A stretch of 64,000 nt of DNA from Tetragonia tetragonoides (Eukaryota; Streptophyta; Magnoliopsida; Caryophyllales; Aizoaceae): the NCBI GenBank assembly GCA_038025085.1, contig CM076146.1, positions 19,318,001-19,382,000 of the forward strand. Reading direction: 5' to 3'. Shown piece after piece: positions 1-10,443 of the stretch (position 1 is its first letter; each line of letters begins with the position of its first letter). A program made the translations under genes and the position numbers. The notes under the pieces are model-generated. The model searched no databases. It saw only the letters and a program-made list of their open reading frames with translations, and had not been told where the DNA came from.

Positions 1-2
1 AG

Positions 3-275
3 CCTAGTGGTATAAGGATAACTCCCATTGGCAGGCCCGCTAAGCCTTCCAAGCCCCAAACTAAGGGTAAGGGAAAAGTTAAAGCTAAGGCCCAAATCAA
101 AAAGAGGAAGAATCCGGCCCACTCGGCCAAACAAATCCTTCAAGCTAGGCCCAATGATCACGAGGCCTCTTCGAGCAATGGTAGGGAAAGATGGGCTCCA
201 AAAGAACGGATGGAACTTGATGAGCCTAGCGAGCCGGTCCAAGAGCGCGAAGTTAACAAAGACAAAGAGGAGTAG
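3..275 (+). CDS. C-terminal part of an unrecognised lysine-rich protein (5' end outside window)
   Basis: The frame is open from base 3 to a TAG at 273-275. It encodes about 90 residues that are very rich in Lys, Pro, Arg and Glu, with repeated short Lys-Pro and Lys-Ala runs and an acidic tail. I recognise no domain. The composition would fit a disordered tail of a retroelement or nuclear protein. An overlapping frame that starts at base 28 is less protein-like. It lies just left of a microsatellite and downstream of the minus-strand pol remnant, so it may belong to an older insertion. Chance openness over 90 codons cannot be excluded. Confidence 0.25.
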   Translation, partial: PSGIRITPIGRPAKPSKPQTKGKGKVKAKAQIKKRKNPAHSAKQILQARPNDHEASSSNGRERWAPKERMELDEPSEPVQEREVNKDKEE

Positions 276-372
276 TCCACCTCTAATTGTCTAGCAAGTC
301 TGATTTTTGCTTAGTAGTATAATTCAAATAACGGTTTTGCATGCCCAAGTAGATGTAGCTTAGAATTGCCCT

Positions 373-515
<143 letters not shown>

Positions 516-660
516 TCGCACCTCCTTTTTTTTTTTGTTAGAGCATGTAATGGACTTTTGCCATATTAATGAAAGACTTGCTTATTTTTGCATTAATCGA
601 ATGGATTAAAACTCCCTTAGAGATTTATTTTATCAAAGTGGTCGGGCCCAAGTTATATGG

Positions 661-710
661 GTTACCTACATATCCATGCGGAATCAGGCCAATGTATTTC
701 GTAAAACCAA
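661..710 (-). other. Conserved post-pol segment of a Tat-like retroelement
   Basis: On the minus strand this reads as a motif containing TTGGCCTGATTCC followed by a TATGTAGG block. The same motif, with GGATACGTAGG, follows the integrase of the element at 14576-15790 (see 15826-15870). It therefore marks the untranslated region just downstream of pol in this retroelement group. A 34-bp poly-T run (720-753, poly-A on the element strand) lies between it and the integrase. Confidence 0.6.
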
Positions 711-717
711 ATCTCGT

Positions 718-719
<2 letters not shown>

Positions 720-753
<34 letters not shown>
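720..753. repeat. Poly-T run (34 bp)
   Basis: A homopolymer tract in the 3' untranslated part of the minus-strand pol remnant. Confidence 0.95.
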
Positions 754-823
754 CCGATCGTGGACCCCACCTTGACGGGTTTGACCGACTTTTAATTTGG
801 ATTTGGTGCCTTAATGGGCTCTC

Positions 824-2197
824 TCAAAGATTAAGTATTTGTGCATAGAATCGCTTAAGTTGGTCCATATTTGTGAGTTGAGTGAACTCGTTGCCGTCTA
901 AATCCATTACCTTTACCGCTCCACCGGATAATATTGTCTTGATAATGTATGCGTCGGCCCAATTACGCTTGAACTTTTCCCGAGGGTCTACTACAATTGG
1001 TCTTAGCTCTTTTGGGACTAAGTCTCCTTCTTTTAGTCCTATAGCCTTGGATCGTTGATCAAAGTGTCTTGCCATCCTCGCTTGGTAGACATGATCATAA
1101 TGTAGGGCATTTAGTCGTCTTTCGTCTAATAAGACTAATTGATCATATCGGGCTTGGACCCAATCTACTTCGGGTACTTCACTTTCCAAAGCTATCCTAA
1201 AGGAATGGATTTCTACCTCGACTGGGAGTACCGCCTCCATTCCATATACTAAAGAATAAGGCGTTGCTCCTGTTGAGGATCGAATAGTAGTTCTATATCC
1301 CCATAAGGAAAATTGTAGCTTGTCGGGCCAGTCTTCGTAGTTTTCCGTCATCTTTGATATCATTTGCTTTACATTCTTGTTTGTGGATTCTACGGCTCCA
1401 TTCGTTTGTGGCCTATAAGGTGAAGACTGTCGATGTTGAATTTTGAACTTCGCGAAAAGCTCGACGGCATCCTTTTTGAATTGGGTCCTGTGATCACTAA
1501 TGATTTCGTGGGGTACTCCATATCTAGTAATGATATTGTCATGTATGAACTTTGCCACATGTTTCGACGCTATTCTTGCGGATGAACGAGCTTCAACCCA
1601 TTTGGTGAAGTAGTTTATCGCGACTAACATGTATTCATGACCTCCTTTTCCTGTAGGGGAGATTTTTCCAATGATATCAATGCCCCATGCAGAGAATGGC
1701 CATGGTGAGGTAAAAGTATGTAGAGGAGTAGGAGGTCTGTGTTGTAAATTGGCGTGGAATTGGCAGCGTGTGCACTTTCTCACGTATTCGATGCAGTCCT
1801 TTTCAATTGTAGTCCAATAGTATCCTTGGCTTAGGATTTTCTTGACTAAAGTCAATCCATTCATGTGGGGGCTCCATACACCATTATGTATGTCACACAT
1901 GACTTTGCTTGCCTCGCGTTCCTTTAGACATAGAAGACTTAGCCCTTGCGGTGTCTTTTTATAAAGTTTGCCTTGCACATGTATGTATTGTACGACTAGT
2001 CTTCTTAAGGCCCTTTGTGCCCTAGGTGTCGATTGTGGAGGGTAATTTCCTTCGGCTAATAGATTGAGAATGTCAGTGAACCATTCCTGTTCTTCCTCCT
2101 CATTGACACATACCTCAAGTGCATTGCAAAAGGCGGGCTCAGTGCGCGTTTGAATGTGAATTGGCATAGTGATTACATCATCCGGAATATTTATCAT
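824..2197 (-). CDS. Ty3/gypsy (Tat-like) integrase, C-terminal pol fragment
   Basis: This 457-residue open frame is the integrase end of a pol polyprotein. In order it has the HHCC zinc-binding module (a His pair, then CTRC near residue 143), the catalytic core with Asp in GIDIIG, Asp in IISDH, and Glu in AVESTNKN, and a C-terminal GPY-like region ending in MDQLKRFYA. Normally the core inserts cDNA at a new site. It looks intact but lacks the rest of pol: the RNase H next to it is frameshifted and is then cut by another element's LTR at 2474. The related integrase of the 9185-26482 element matches it closely. The ATG at 2197 is only the first Met after the frameshift and not a true start. Confidence 0.9.
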   Translation of the reverse strand: MINIPDDVITMPIHIQTRTEPAFCNALEVCVNEEEEQEWFTDILNLLAEGNYPPQSTPRAQRALRRLVVQYIHVQGKLYKKTPQGLSLLCLKEREASKVMCDIHNGVWSPHMNGLTLVKKILSQGYYWTTIEKDCIEYVRKCTRCQFHANLQHRPPTPLHTFTSPWPFSAWGIDIIGKISPTGKGGHEYMLVAINYFTKWVEARSSARIASKHVAKFIHDNIITRYGVPHEIISDHRTQFKKDAVELFAKFKIQHRQSSPYRPQTNGAVESTNKNVKQMISKMTENYEDWPDKLQFSLWGYRTTIRSSTGATPYSLVYGMEAVLPVEVEIHSFRIALESEVPEVDWVQARYDQLVLLDERRLNALHYDHVYQARMARHFDQRSKAIGLKEGDLVPKELRPIVVDPREKFKRNWADAYIIKTILSGGAVKVMDLDGNEFTQLTNMDQLKRFYAQILNL

Positions 2198-2473
2198 GGA
2201 GGCCTTCTTTGCTAAGGCATCCGCGAACTGGTTATTCTCTCTAGGAAGGTATGTGAAACGGACATGAGTGAAATATTTGGCTTTCTTTTCAAGATATTCT
2301 TGGTAAGGTGCCAGGGATTCGCTTTTTCACTCTCCACTTTTTGGAGACTTGATTTATGATGAGAGTTGAGTCTCTATATACCTTTAGGTCCTTAAATTTT
2401 AGTTCTATTGCTGCTTCTAAACCAATGATGCGTGCTTCATATTCAGCGCCGTTGTTAGTTACCTCATGATCTA
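2198..2473 (-). pseudogene. RNase H remnant of the same pol, frameshifted and cut
   Basis: Minus-strand translation in two frames gives the RNase H signature TNNGAEYEA, a DSTLIINQVSKKW segment and, after a frame change, RENNQFADALAKKAS, which runs straight into the integrase frame. These are the central and C-terminal parts of the second RNase H domain typical of the Tat group. The fragment stops abruptly at 2474, where an LTR begins, so the rest of pol was displaced or lost. Confidence 0.8.
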
Positions 2474-3709
2474 TGTAGACGCCAAAAAAGCGCCTTCAGA
2501 TTTCTCCGCAAAAGCCCGATGATGAAATGAGTAATTTATAAACTTGAATGCTATTTTTGCTTGGATAGGTAAAATGAGGTCTCAGGTTTTTCCTCGATCA
2601 CTCCTTCATTTCGATCAATTCAAAAGCCCCGTTTAAGAGCTTTCCAACGGCACCTCTCGAGTCTTTCTCCGACTCCCGGTTGCCAAGTTGCTAATATGGG
2701 GTAAAATCGTCTTTTACCGTAGAAGGGTAAACCAGTCTTTTCCTATTTTTGGAATACTAAAATTCCTCCGGAAATGACGACATCCAGCTGGCAAGTTGAC
2801 AGCCGCCAGCGGCGCTCGCTGGGTCTCCAGGCACGTCTTTTTTTTAAGCCCAAAATCCGATTTTCGGCCATCCCTTCACCCGTCCAACCCTATTTCCTTC
2901 CCTATAAATACGACCCTCCTCCCTCAGTTCAAAACACACAGTCTACAGTTGACAACCTCCATTCTCAGTTGAGTATTCCCGAGCTTCCCCCTCTTTCTTC
3001 CAAAATTATTCTCTACTTGAGATCTTGTCTTTACTATTTTTGCTATATAGCCTACAGTTCAGGTACTAACTCCTGAGGGCTCAAATTAAATTAATTCCCT
3101 AATTGTTTATTTTCTAGTAGTCATAATGTAGATATCATGCCAACAACGTCTTTTATCGCTTACTTAATATTGTATTTCAAAGCATGTCTAGTCGTTGTAA
3201 TGCTCAACTTGCCAATCGAATTGCATGTCTAAACAAGGGTCATTAATAAATGTTTTGATGCTTGTGATGAACCAATTAATAGTCTATGTCTAGGTTGTTA
3301 ATCCGGTTTGTGTGAGAATCTTTAAATTATTAAGCAAACTTGAGTTAGTAGAGGCCGTCATAAACGGGCGAGTGGGGTGCCTAACACCTTCCCACCTCGT
3401 ACCTTCGCCCCCAAACCGTTTATTCTTGGGTACTCATATGTTCTATATGAGCGGGAGTCTTTCTAAAAACAAGATTAGTTCACTTATCGCGCTATTGGGT
3501 TGTCCCTTCGGATTGTCCCTTCGGTTTGTCCCTTCGATAAAACGCCGATAGCAGATTTGTGACCTCTTTCATGATTTTTATTCAATTCAAGTCTTTACAA
3601 AAGCTTTTCTAACTCGATGATCCCTTAAACTTATCTAAATCCCCAACTTACAAATTTTCTATAAGGACGCACTCCGTGGACATAGATGGAAAAATACCGT
3701 GTCCTTACA
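2474..3709 (+). repeat. 5' LTR of element 1 (1236 bp)
   Basis: It starts TGTAGACGCC and ends CCTTACA, the same termini as the LTR at 25277-26482, and aligns with it and with 9185-10443 over most of its length. TG...CA ends, an internal TATA box and a following primer-site-like block support the call. It is clearly more diverged from the other two than they are from each other. Confidence 0.9.
2901..2910 (+). promoter_or_regulatory. TATA box of LTR 1
   Basis: CCTATAAATA lies about 430 bp into the LTR. It is followed by a conserved CAGTTCAAAACACAC block also present downstream of the TATA box in the two related LTRs. It probably drives the genomic transcript. Confidence 0.65.
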
Positions 3710-3729
3710 GTGGCAACTTCATTGGAAAT
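3710..3729 (+). other. Degenerate primer-binding site of element 1
   Basis: Right after the LTR end comes TGGCAACTTCATTGG. It resembles the TGGCGACTC-type primer site of Tat-like elements with several mismatches, so priming is probably lost. Confidence 0.5.
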
Positions 3730-4785
3730 TTATTTAAGAGGGTGAGACTCGAAAGTCAAGTTTGCTTAATTGTTTAATGACATGTTCCATATTCTGCATC
3801 ATTTGCATGTGCTTTGTCACAACCTTTTGACCCTTATCGACCCTCGAGGAAGTTTGTGTCGTAACTCGTAGACAACCCGTATATCTAAAGGAATATACAG
3901 TTGTCCTATCGTGCAAACTGACGCTTCCTCACCCACGACTCATCGACTCTTGTTGGTGAAAAAGAGTTACAATTGATGTGTCGACCATCCGCCGGACAGA
4001 AATTGTAATTTGTCGTGGTAACCTCACAGGAGCCAAAAGCCTCTAGCCCACATTCGTGCATTCGCTTGCTTGTTGTGCATGTGTCATTGTAATGCTTGTC
4101 TGATCAATTGTTTGTCTGTAACTGTGTCGTTGTAATGCTTGCCTGAATGCATGAATGTCGTGACTATGTGCCAACATGTAGTTATGTGCTAAGAGTCTTT
4201 TTCTTTTATTTTTAGGTAGTTACTAATGCCCAAAAATAGTGCGAGAATTCAATTCAATGAGCACTCGTTTCCCCGATGATATGTTTTCATATAGCTCAAA
4301 GTCATGAACAATTTTCTAGGACCTCTTAGCAAAAAAAAGAAAAAAAGAGTCAGTCCCTCCAATTTTCCCCTCTCCCATTTTCTATTTCTTTATTTCTTTT
4401 TTTTTTTTTGATGAAATTCAGATTCGGCAAAAAAAAAGAGAAAAGAAAAGAAAAAAAAAAAAATGGCATAAAAAAAAACGCCGAATAGTTTTTTTTTTAG
4501 GAAAAATAAAAAAATGTTCGAATTTTTATTTTTTGTTTTATCCCATTTTCCATTTTCTTTGAGTCCCGAAAAATAAAAAAATAGGATAGTCCGTCTTTTT
4601 CTATTTTTTCTTATTTTCGTTCATCGACTTTATTTTTCTTTAATATTAGGGGAAATATTTGGGCATTTAGGCTTCAGGATCTTTTTTTTAGGACAATGTG
4701 TTTTTCAATGTGTGGGTCATCATTTTTCTTAGGCAAGAGTCTCGTGGTCTCCTTCGTTCTAAATGGTCATCTTCTCATTCAGATC
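3730..4785 (+). other. Untranslated leader of element 1, low complexity
   Basis: About 1 kb with no plausible gene. It contains T-rich and A-rich tracts (4320-4690) and matches the leader of the element at 9185-26482 (10444-11130) from about 4070 onward. It holds no motif that I can name. Confidence 0.7.
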
Positions 4786-4968
4786 ATGTCAGGGTCCAGC
4801 AAGCGCTCCTCAGCTGAAGATACACAGGAAGAGCCCCTCCTCGTGCCAAGATCAGAAATGGGTCAGACCGCTAAGAAGACCAAAACTCATTTTGTGACAA
4901 CTGCATATCCGGTCCATAAAGCTTCAAAAGAATCGGTGCTTGATACTCAAGATGAGTCCCTTGTTTAG
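4786..4968 (+). CDS. Short gag-proximal ORF, unrecognised
   Basis: Sixty codons from an ATG in a purine-rich context. The product is hydrophilic, rich in Ser, Lys and Glu, with no domain. It ends 8 bp before the next ORF at 4977 and is in another frame. It sits where the N-terminus of gag is expected and could be the leftover of a gag start whose capsid part was deleted. Confidence 0.35.
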   Translation: MSGSSKRSSAEDTQEEPLLVPRSEMGQTAKKTKTHFVTTAYPVHKASKESVLDTQDESLV

Positions 4969-4976
4969 GGGAAAAA

Positions 4977-6431
4977 TTGGACCGATCATTCCTAGAGGCC
5001 AAAATCCAAGTGGGCCTTGATCCTGATGAGACCCCTAGTCTCATTGAGTACAGAGGCACAACCAAGCCAATCCTGGCCCTCGTTGAAGCACAAGACAATA
5101 TTGAACACCTATCCCAATATGCGATTGTTTACCACTCAGAAATCAAAAGGCTACAAAGACCGGTTGCGCAGCTAGAACAAAGGATTAAGACCTTAGAGGG
5201 TGACAAGGTTCTTCTTGATCAAGGGCAACTCCGTTGGCCTCAAGAACACATTTTTCAACAAATGAGGGCATATGGCTACATGCATCCAGTGGGGCCTACC
5301 TATGAACTCGTCCCAGAAAACGGAAACCCAAGCGTTTTCTGCGAATACTGCCGAGCTTGCGGACATCACACCAATGACTGCAGGAATCTGAGGGACAAAA
5401 TCCAAGCCTTCATTAATGAAGGGACCATGTGGCCCACGCACCATTGGTTGTGCAAGAAAGGATCAAGTCCTCCCGCTCGCGAGTTCACACCACTTGCGGT
5501 ACCAATTCATGATGTTATGACAACTTTACTTCGCTGTGGAGATCTGCGATTCATGGAAGGAGTCTTGCCGGAAGAGGAAGATCCCCTCTATTGTAAATAT
5601 CATAGATGCTTTGGTCACCTCACTGATCAATGCTATCGCCTAAAGTGTGACATTCAGTTCATCATTGATTCCGGAGTCGTCTCTCCTCTGAAATCCCATA
5701 TATTGAAAATCACCGTGCATAAGTATGAGCCACAACCCGAAGTCAACGTGCTGGAAATAGATCAAGCACCGTTCATACAGCACTCAAACCCTCATGTTAA
5801 TGGTTTCCTCAAGAAGAAAGGGTACATACCCAGTATAGGTCTGGGAAGAAATGGACAAGGGCCCACCACTTTCAAGTTTGATGTCAAAAATAACTCCTTC
5901 GGACTCGGTTATGAACCCACTGATGAAGAGATCCACGACCATGCTCTGAAACAAAATAAACAGGTTAAGGGAAAACAAGCCATCTCCAAGGAAATGATAC
6001 CACCTTATAGCCGTACACTAAATGGCCAATTCATTATGGAAGGAGATTATTGCCCATACTATGGCTTTCCCGAACCATACTACGACAGAGAAGCCAAAGT
6101 CATGCACCTGGGCTTCGTGATCTTCCAAGACTGCAACCAACTGGATGAGGAGGCACATCACCCCCCTGATCCAGCAGATCAAGATTGGACCAAGGCACCG
6201 GGCAACCAAATGTTGCATCTCCTATTCGGACAAGAAACTAGAATGGCCGAAGCTCCCACCATGAATGAAGAAGTGATGGCTCTCTATGATCGCAACTTCA
6301 ACCCCGCTGATCTGATATATACTACTGAAGATGTTACAATGGGATGGCGCAAAGAAGTAAGCTGGACTAGCTCAAAATGGACGCAAGCTCACAATAACCA
6401 ATGGAGACGGACCAATAATGGAAGAATCTGA
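4977..6431 (+). CDS. Gag/protease-region protein with two zinc fingers and a G-patch
   Basis: A 484-residue open frame. Residues ~40-80 form a likely coiled coil. Two zinc knuckles follow: a CX2CX4HX4C (CEYCRACGHHTNDC, ~122-135) and a variant CX2HX4HX4C (CKYHRCFGHLTDQC, ~206-219). Residues ~275-313 match a G-patch (Gly-rich, IGLGRNGQG ... FGLGYEPT), a domain known in the Gag-Pro region of Ogre/Tat elements and linked to RNA binding. The capsid-like retrotrans_gag domain seen in element 2 is missing. The zinc-finger part resembles residues coded at 13577-13990. No frameshift over 1.45 kb. The pol ORF overlaps its 3' end by 14 bp in another frame. Confidence 0.8.
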   Translation: MDRSFLEAKIQVGLDPDETPSLIEYRGTTKPILALVEAQDNIEHLSQYAIVYHSEIKRLQRPVAQLEQRIKTLEGDKVLLDQGQLRWPQEHIFQQMRAYGYMHPVGPTYELVPENGNPSVFCEYCRACGHHTNDCRNLRDKIQAFINEGTMWPTHHWLCKKGSSPPAREFTPLAVPIHDVMTTLLRCGDLRFMEGVLPEEEDPLYCKYHRCFGHLTDQCYRLKCDIQFIIDSGVVSPLKSHILKITVHKYEPQPEVNVLEIDQAPFIQHSNPHVNGFLKKKGYIPSIGLGRNGQGPTTFKFDVKNNSFGLGYEPTDEEIHDHALKQNKQVKGKQAISKEMIPPYSRTLNGQFIMEGDYCPYYGFPEPYYDREAKVMHLGFVIFQDCNQLDEEAHHPPDPADQDWTKAPGNQMLHLLFGQETRMAEAPTMNEEVMALYDRNFNPADLIYTTEDVTMGWRKEVSWTSSKWTQAHNNQWRRTNNGRI

Positions 6432-6816
6432 TTCCGAGTCTCAGTCAGAGTCAGTGTCTAGTTTAGGTCCTAAGGTTGAGTCAGGAACGGGGAATTCCCC
6501 ATTTTCTCTTTCTAAGTCTAGTATCAATGTGAAGGGAACTTATGATCCCTTTCTTGCTGTTTTTAATTCTAATATCAATAAAATGAAAAGTCCTTCTGCT
6601 TATTTTATGCTTTGTTTAGCTGTTGATAAACCCAATGATGAAAATCAGTTGCCTAAAGATTTGCTAAAAGTAGTAATCAACCATGAACAAAAGACCTCCA
6701 TTGTGGAGGAAACAGAATTAATCAACTTAAGCAATGAAATCGAACCTCGTGAAGTAAGAATTGGATTATCCCTAACTGCACAGGAACGTGAGCAATTTGT
6801 TGAACTTTTGAAATAG
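6418..6816 (+). CDS. Start of pol: linker before reverse transcriptase
   Basis: 132 codons overlap the previous ORF by 14 bp in a different frame. The first 50 residues are acidic and Ser-rich. The end, with REVRIGLSLTAQEREQFVELLK, is the segment that precedes RT in Tat-like pol. A TAG at 6814-6816 interrupts it, and the next codons continue with the expected YTDVFAWSY. The overlap suggests expression by frameshift or reinitiation, but this copy is already broken. Confidence 0.6.
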   Translation: MEESDSESQSESVSSLGPKVESGTGNSPFSLSKSSINVKGTYDPFLAVFNSNINKMKSPSAYFMLCLAVDKPNDENQLPKDLLKVVINHEQKTSIVEETELINLSNEIEPREVRIGLSLTAQEREQFVELLK

Positions 6817-7693
6817 TACACAGATGTTTTTGCTTGGTCCTATAAAGACATGCCGGGTATTGAGAAGAGCATAGCCGAACATAAGATATCTTTATACCCC
6901 GATGCTAAGACAGTCAAGCAGAACTGCGGCGCCGCAGACCAGAATGGGCACTGAAAATAAAAGAAGAGGTACAGAAGCAACTCGCCGCTGGGTTTATTGT
7001 GGTATCAGATTATCCTGAATGGATTGCAAATGTAGTTCCAATACCAAAGAAAGATGGCTGAGTCAGAATGTGCGTTCTCTTCAGGGACCTCAACAAAGCT
7101 AGCCCAAAAGATGATTTTCCCTTGCCACACATTGACCTCTTGGTAGACAACACTGCTGAATATGCTCTATTGTCATTTATGGATGGTTACGCAGGATATA
7201 ACCAAGTGCAAATGGCTGAAGAAGACATGAGCAAAACAATGTTCATAACTCCTTGGGGGACCTATTACTACAGGGTCATGCCCTTTGGATTAAAGAACGC
7301 AGGAGCAACTTATCAAAGGACTGCCACAACCTTGTTGCATGACATGATGCGTAAAGAAGCCGAAGTCTACGTGGACGATATGATTGTGAAGTCAAGATGT
7401 CGGGATGGACACGTTCAGGCGCTCCACAAGTTCTTTGAGAGACTACGCAAGTATAACTTCCGACTAAATCCCCAAAAGTGTGCATTTGGGGTAACGTCAC
7501 GCAAACTGCTGGGTTATGTGGTCAGTCAAAGGGGAATTGAAATTGATCCATCCAAGATCAAAGCAATTGTTCAAATGCCTCCACCCAAGAATGAAACAGA
7601 AAGCAGGGGGTTCCTCGGTCGACTTCAATACATTAGTCGGTTTATATCAAAGTTCACCATAACATGTGAACCCATATTCAAGAAATTGAAGAA
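6817..7693 (+). pseudogene. Reverse transcriptase of element 1, interrupted and truncated
   Basis: The longest open part begins at 7068. The sequence shows FRDLNKASPKDDFPLP, SFMDGYAGYNQVQM, MPFGLKNAGATYQR, the catalytic YVDD (7368-7379) and LGYVVSQRGIEIDP, all in normal RT order. Upstream, PKKDG is followed by an in-frame TGA (near 7060), and a frameshift lies near 6925. The domain ends at the connection motif and the frame then runs into satellite DNA. The catalytic core is complete but the protein cannot be made as one chain. Confidence 0.88.
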
Positions 7694-8307
7694 TGGGGTA
7701 ACCTTCATCCCTGAACTCCGATATCACCCATGTCACTCGTATTCGGGCCCTAACATTGGGATCGCGTAAAACGATCCTTACAAGCCTATCAAGGACTCAA
7801 TAACCGACGCTAGGGCCCTCCTATGTCCCCTAGGGGTCTCTCGTGCGATATGGGGCGAAAATATTAACGTCGAAAAGTTTGCGTCCGGAGGACCAGAACA
7901 CATCGCCTACAGCATTCCTGGGGCCCGGTTGCCGTTTTCGCACAAAATATTTTCGGGGGCTCTTTCATTGCCCTAGGGGACCCATGGTGCCTTGGGAGGG
8001 TCACCATCATCCCAGAACTTTGATATCACCCATGTCGCCCGTATTCGGGCCGTGACATTGGGATCGAGTAAAAGCACCCTTACAAGCCTATCAGGGACCC
8101 AATAACCAACCTTGGGGGCTTCCCATGTCCCCCAGGGGTCTCCCGTGTGATATGGGGCAAAAATATTAACGTCGGAAAGTTTGCTTCCGAAGGCCTAGAA
8201 CACGTCTCCTACAGCATTCCCGGGGCCTGGTTGTCATTTTCGCCCAAACTTCTCTCGGGGGGGTCTATCATGGCCCCAGAAGACCCTCGGTGACATGGGC
8301 ATGGGTG
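7694..8307. repeat. ~300-bp satellite, two monomers, running into minisatellite
   Basis: The block starting TCACCTTCATCCC-like and ending GATATCACCCATGTCGCCCG recurs about 300 bp apart (unit starts near 7750 and 8057). It matches arrays at 46195-47407 and 60477-61139. The last monomer changes into GTGACATGGGCATGGG, the minisatellite motif, just as at 52240. GC-rich; the open frames in it are by-products of composition. Confidence 0.88.
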
Positions 8308-8440
8308 CTCACTGTGGGGCCAGATTCTCGGGTTTTTCCTGGCTTAGGACCCGGGAACCGTCGCGCTACGTGCCAGAGGCACGTCCCACGGAAATCGGCC
8401 GATTGAAGAGGCCGGTTGTCAAGGAATCATCTTCAGGTTC

Positions 8441-8540
8441 GAAGTCGCTACCTTGTTATAGCCCGAACAAGGACGGGTTTTTACAAAAGAAGAGTCGCCA
8501 CCTTGTTATGACCCAAATAAGGAATGGTTTTTACAAAAGA
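8441..8540. repeat. 50-bp tandem duplication
   Basis: Two adjacent copies each contain GTCGC(T/C)ACCTTGTTAT and a TTTTTACAAAAGA block, 50 bp apart. It lies inside the left part of the large LTR. The motif resembles the reverse of a TGGCGACTC primer site. Confidence 0.75.
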
Positions 8541-9184
8541 AAGGGTTTTATAAATGATTTTAAAGAAAACTATTTAAGAAACCCAAAAGTTGACTCCATC
8601 GCGATAAGGCACGAAAATTCTTTGACTGATCTGCGAGTTAGAGATCTTGGTTCGGGGTCTAGATAAGAAGGTGCGGACGTCCTCGGACCCGTCTCCTCCT
8701 CCGTACTGAGTACGGGCTCGTTACTAATACGTTGTATCCCATATGAAAGCTTTGATTTGAATTATGTAATGCCTTGAATGATAAAAGAAAAGCACATATA
8801 TGTACACATTGTCACTTAGCACACAGAAAAAGCCGGTTTTGAACCAGTGTATTCGTTTACGTACGGCGGTTTGGATATTACAAAATACTGCACTACGTAT
8901 CCTTCATCGTAGGTCTTGAATCTACTCCTGGATCAAAACCCTTACGTAATTCTGACCGGGGGATCCGGTCAGTAAGACTCCTTGGGTGCCACTAAGGCAG
9001 GTATGGATGTTCTTTCCCGTAAAGAGGGATATGATTGAGAAACTTATAGGATGACTCACGACTTAGAGTCGAAGTGATCCGAGGAACTCCCTACTCTCCT
9101 CGAAGAAGTAGGGAAAAGCTCAAATGGGATAATTAGCCCGCTCCTTCGAGGCGTTCAACTTAACAATATTTGGTAATATACGGG
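8541..9184 (-). other. Left remainder of the large LTR, no gene
   Basis: I see no coding domain. It continues, after removal of element 2, at 26483. It has a GGTTTTGAACCAGTGTATTCG-like block whose reverse resembles part of 26885-26905. Confidence 0.6.
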
Positions 9185-9566
9185 TGTAGACGCCAAAAAA
9201 GCGTCTTCAGATTTCTCCACAAAAGCCCGATGATGAAAGGAGTAATTTTTAAGCTTGAACTGCTATTTTGCTTTAATGGTTAAGATAAGGTCTCAGGTTT
9301 TTCCCTCCAAACACTCCTTCATTCCATTCCATTCAGAAGCCCCGTTCAAGAGCTTTCCAACGACACGTCTCATGCCTCATTCCGACTCTCGGTCGCCAAG
9401 TTGCGATTTAAGGGTAACACCGTCTTTTACCGTTCAGGGGTAAAACGGTCTTTTCATGTTTTTCGGAATATTTAAAATCCTCCGAAATGAAAATGGGCTG
9501 GATGACGTCATTATGACGTCATCCAGCTGGCTGCTGACAGCCGTCAGCGGTCCTGGGGAAAGTCCC

Positions 9567-9580
9567 AGCGCCGCTAGCGG
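9567..9580 (+). promoter_or_regulatory. GC palindrome upstream of LTR TATA box
   Basis: AGCGCCGCTAGCGG is almost self-complementary and lies 90 bp before the TATA box. The same 14-mer, with at most one difference, is found upstream of both antisense genes (17570-17583, 24174-24187). It is deleted from the 3' LTR. Confidence 0.5.
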
Positions 9581-9669
9581 TGCTGACTTCCTTTCGGGCC
9601 CGACTCATTTTTCAAGCCCGTCTCATTTTTCAGCTCAAATTCAACCGTACAACCCTACTTTTCCACGCC

Positions 9670-9677
9670 TATATAAA
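9670..9677 (+). promoter_or_regulatory. TATA box of element 2 5' LTR
   Basis: TATATAAA, followed by the conserved TTAGTTCAAAACACACC block shared with the other LTRs of the family. Confidence 0.65.
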
Positions 9678-10443
9678 CAACCCTTCAGCCTTAGTTCAAA
9701 ACACACCGTCTACAGTTGACAACCTTTATTCTCGGGAGTATGGACACCGAGCTTTCCCCTCTTTCTTCCAAACTTGAGATCTATTTTTACTATTCTTGTC
9801 AAATATAGCCTACAGTTCATGTACAAATTCCTAAGGGCTCAAATTAAATTACGTGCTTAATTGTTTATTTTCTAAGTAGTCATAATGTAGATATCATGCT
9901 AAGTCACGTTTTTATTGCTTCCTAAATACTGTCTGTATAATCGTTGTACTGCCCAACTTGTCAATCAAATGCATGTGTAAATAAGGGTTAAAAATAAATG
10001 TTGTGATGCTTGTCATACACCAATTAATAGTCTAAGTCTAGTTTATTAATCCGGTTTTGCATGGGAATTATGTCTTTAAATTATTAAGCAAACTTGAGTT
10101 ACTAGAGGCCGTCATAATACGGGCGAGTTGGGTGCCTAACACCTTCCCACCTCGTACCTTCGCCCCCGAACCCTTTATTCTTGGGTACTTATATGTTTTA
10201 TATAAGCGGGAGTCTTTCTAAAAACATGATTAGTTCACTTATTGCGATATTGGGTTGTCCCTTCGGTTTATCCCTTCGATAAAACGTCGATAGCAGATTT
10301 GTTACCTCTTTCATGGTTTTTTTTATTCAAGTCTTTTCAAAAGATTTTATAACTCGATGGTCCCTTGAACTTATCTAAGCCCCCAACTGACAAATTTTCT
10401 ATAAGGACGCACTCTGTGGAAACAAGGATTGGAAAAATCCCGG

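Larger units (their letters stand above)
2474..7693 (+). mobile_element. Tat-like Ty3/gypsy element 1, 5' part only
   Basis: A 5' LTR, a degenerate primer-binding site, a long A/T-rich leader, a zinc-finger/G-patch ORF and a broken pol lie in order on the plus strand. The element stops at 7693, right after the RT connection motif EPIFKKLKN, where ~300-bp satellite sequence begins. RNase H, integrase and the 3' LTR are absent, so no target duplication can be tested. The left end abuts a minus-strand RNase H remnant, which suggests insertion into an older relative. Confidence 0.85.
9185..10443 (+). repeat. 5' LTR of element 2, 3' end deleted
   Basis: It aligns with 25277-26482 from TGTAGACGCC to GGAAAAATCCCGG. 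There it jumps into leader sequence equivalent to 4070 of element 1, so the last ~10 bp of the LTR, the primer site and about 350 bp of leader are gone. A repeated GGACGCACTCTG at the break suggests slippage at short homology. Confidence 0.88.

Noticed and set aside
8313..9184. Reverse-oriented primer site (AGAGTCGCCA) as proof of an internal element border
   Set aside because: It lies inside a segment whose outer ends and CTCAC duplication are explained by one large LTR, and the motif sits in a local 50-bp duplication.
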